Positions 5,222-5,900 of a stretch of DNA of 5,900 nucleotides are shown here, in pieces. The translations under genes and the position numbers were made by a program. Numbering within the stretch: position 1 is the first letter of the stretch; the number at the start of each line of letters is the position of its first letter. The stretch is taken from NCBI GenBank assembly GCA_050743385.1, contig JBOGFJ010000198.1, positions 1 through 5,900 on the forward strand. The letters run 5' to 3'. Source of the stretch: JACDBD01 sp050743385 (lineage in GTDB: Bacteria > Actinomycetota > Acidimicrobiia > IMCC26256 > JACDBD01). The notes under the pieces were generated by a model that made no database searches, was not told where the DNA came from, and saw only the letters and a program-made list of their open reading frames with translations.

Positions 5222-5900
5222 GTCAGCGACTTCACGTACGCCTCATGGTTACGGGCGAGCTCGACAAGCGAGTCGCCGCCGAACTTGCGGAGCGCCTCGC
5301 CCGCGAGCACGAGCGCGACCATCGTCTCGGCGACCACGCCCGACGCCGGCACCGCGGTGACGTCGGTGCGCTCCTTGAACGAGACCGTCTCCGCTTTGGT
5401 CTCGACGTCGACAGTGCGCAGCACCGGGCGGTTCAACGTCGACAACGGCTTCATCGTGGCGCGGGCCGCCAGCAGCCCGCCCGTCGTCATGCCGCCCTCG
5501 ATCCCGCCGGCGCGGTCGGAACCGCGCTCGTAGCCGCCGGCGTCGTCGTCCCAGAGGATCTCGTCGTGAGCGGCGCTCCCGCGCCGGCCGGCGACGTCGA
5601 TGCCCTCGCCGATCTCGACCGCTTTCATCGCCTGGATGCTCATGAGCCCCTGCGCGAGCAGGCCGTCGATGCGGCGGTCCCAGTGCACGTGCGAGCCCAG
5701 GCCGGTGGGCACGCCGTACCCCAGTACCTCCACGACGCCGCCGAGCGAGTCGCCGGCCGCGGCGGCCGCCTCGATCTCGGCGATCATCGCCTGCTCGGCG
5801 TCGGCGTCGAAGCAGCGCACCTGCGACTCGTCGACCGCGTCGAGATCGTCGGGCCCCGGCCGGCGCGCCCGCGCCGCCCGCGCGGGGCCCAGCTGCACGA
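5218..5900 (-). CDS. aroC: Chorismate synthase, C-terminal part (5' end outside window)
   Basis: AroC converts EPSP to chorismate, the last shikimate step, using reduced FMN. The frame is open to the right edge. About 226 residues are visible against a usual length of about 390, so roughly the first 160 lie outside. The apparent GTG start at 5898 is an internal valine codon. Numbering from that codon, family landmarks are GDSLGGVVEVLGYG at 49-62, GLGSHVHWDRRIDGLLAQGL at 66-85, MSIQAMKAVEIG at 86-97, HDEI at 111-114, RAGGIEGGMTTGG at 129-141, and the C-terminal signature ERTDVTAVPASGVVAETMVA at 176-195, with the conserved Asp at 179. The end KFGGDS is also typical. The GDRAARG-type N-terminal FMN and histidine motifs cannot be checked. 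It is the most upstream gene visible in the minus-strand train and its stop overlaps the aroK start. Confidence 0.96.
   Translation of the reverse strand, partial: VQLGPARAARARRPGPDDLDAVDESQVRCFDADAEQAMIAEIEAAAAAGDSLGGVVEVLGYGVPTGLGSHVHWDRRIDGLLAQGLMSIQAMKAVEIGEGIDVAGRRGSAAHDEILWDDDAGGYERGSDRAGGIEGGMTTGGLLAARATMKPLSTLNRPVLRTVDVETKAETVSFKERTDVTAVPASGVVAETMVALVLAGEALRKFGGDSLVELARNHEAYVKSLT

Noticed and set aside
4766..5533. 255-codon plus-strand open frame opposite aroK and aroC
   Set aside because: It lies across two well-conserved minus-strand genes and has no recognisable domain, so it is a shadow frame.
1..5900. Search for tRNA, CRISPR repeats, insertion-sequence ends or riboswitches
   Set aside because: Coding sequence fills almost the whole window and no such structure was seen by eye.

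Overview
The window is a GC-rich, densely packed bacterial segment. Nearly all of it is one minus-strand gene train: aroC (5' part outside the window), aroK, aroB, aroQ, a pepQ-like M24 peptidase, efp, nusB, clpS and a DUF2017 gene, in transcription order from base 5900 down to base 257. The order aroC-aroK-aroB-aroQ-pepQ-efp-nusB is, as I recall it, the mycobacterial and general actinobacterial arrangement. ClpS paired with DUF2017 is also an actinobacterial pairing, and the ClpS C-terminal segment around HGLWATME looks actinobacterial. I infer a high-GC actinobacterium, possibly of the Acidimicrobiia type. The lineage below phylum is a guess.

Layout from left to right. Bases 1-72 (+) hold what looks like the last codons of an unidentified gene. 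Bases 72-232 (+) hold a broken VOC (glyoxalase-fold) gene: its first codons and its C-terminal third are in different frames and the middle is missing. A 24-base convergent gap follows, with one small inverted repeat. Bases 257-5900 (-) are the gene train. There is no intergenic stretch above 300 bases, no RNA gene, no mobile element and no CRISPR array.

Four genes act in the shikimate pathway: AroB (step 2), AroQ (step 3, type II), AroK (step 5) and AroC (step 7). AroE, AroA and the DAHP synthase are not here. The rest serve protein synthesis and turnover: a proline dipeptidase/aminopeptidase, EF-P (relieves ribosome stalling at proline runs), NusB (rRNA antitermination) and ClpS (N-degron adaptor of ClpCP/ClpAP proteases), plus DUF2017 of unknown role. 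Seven of the eight gene junctions are stop/start overlaps (five GTGA, one ATGA, one TGATG), so the train is very probably one transcript with coupled translation.

I did not find an undescribed system here. The gene content is conserved housekeeping. The points worth a second look are the deleted VOC gene, the joining of the clpS-DUF2017 pair to the aro-efp-nusB block, the PGKGG loop of EF-P, the acidic N-terminal tail of ClpS, and an altered active-site-proximal loop in AroQ.
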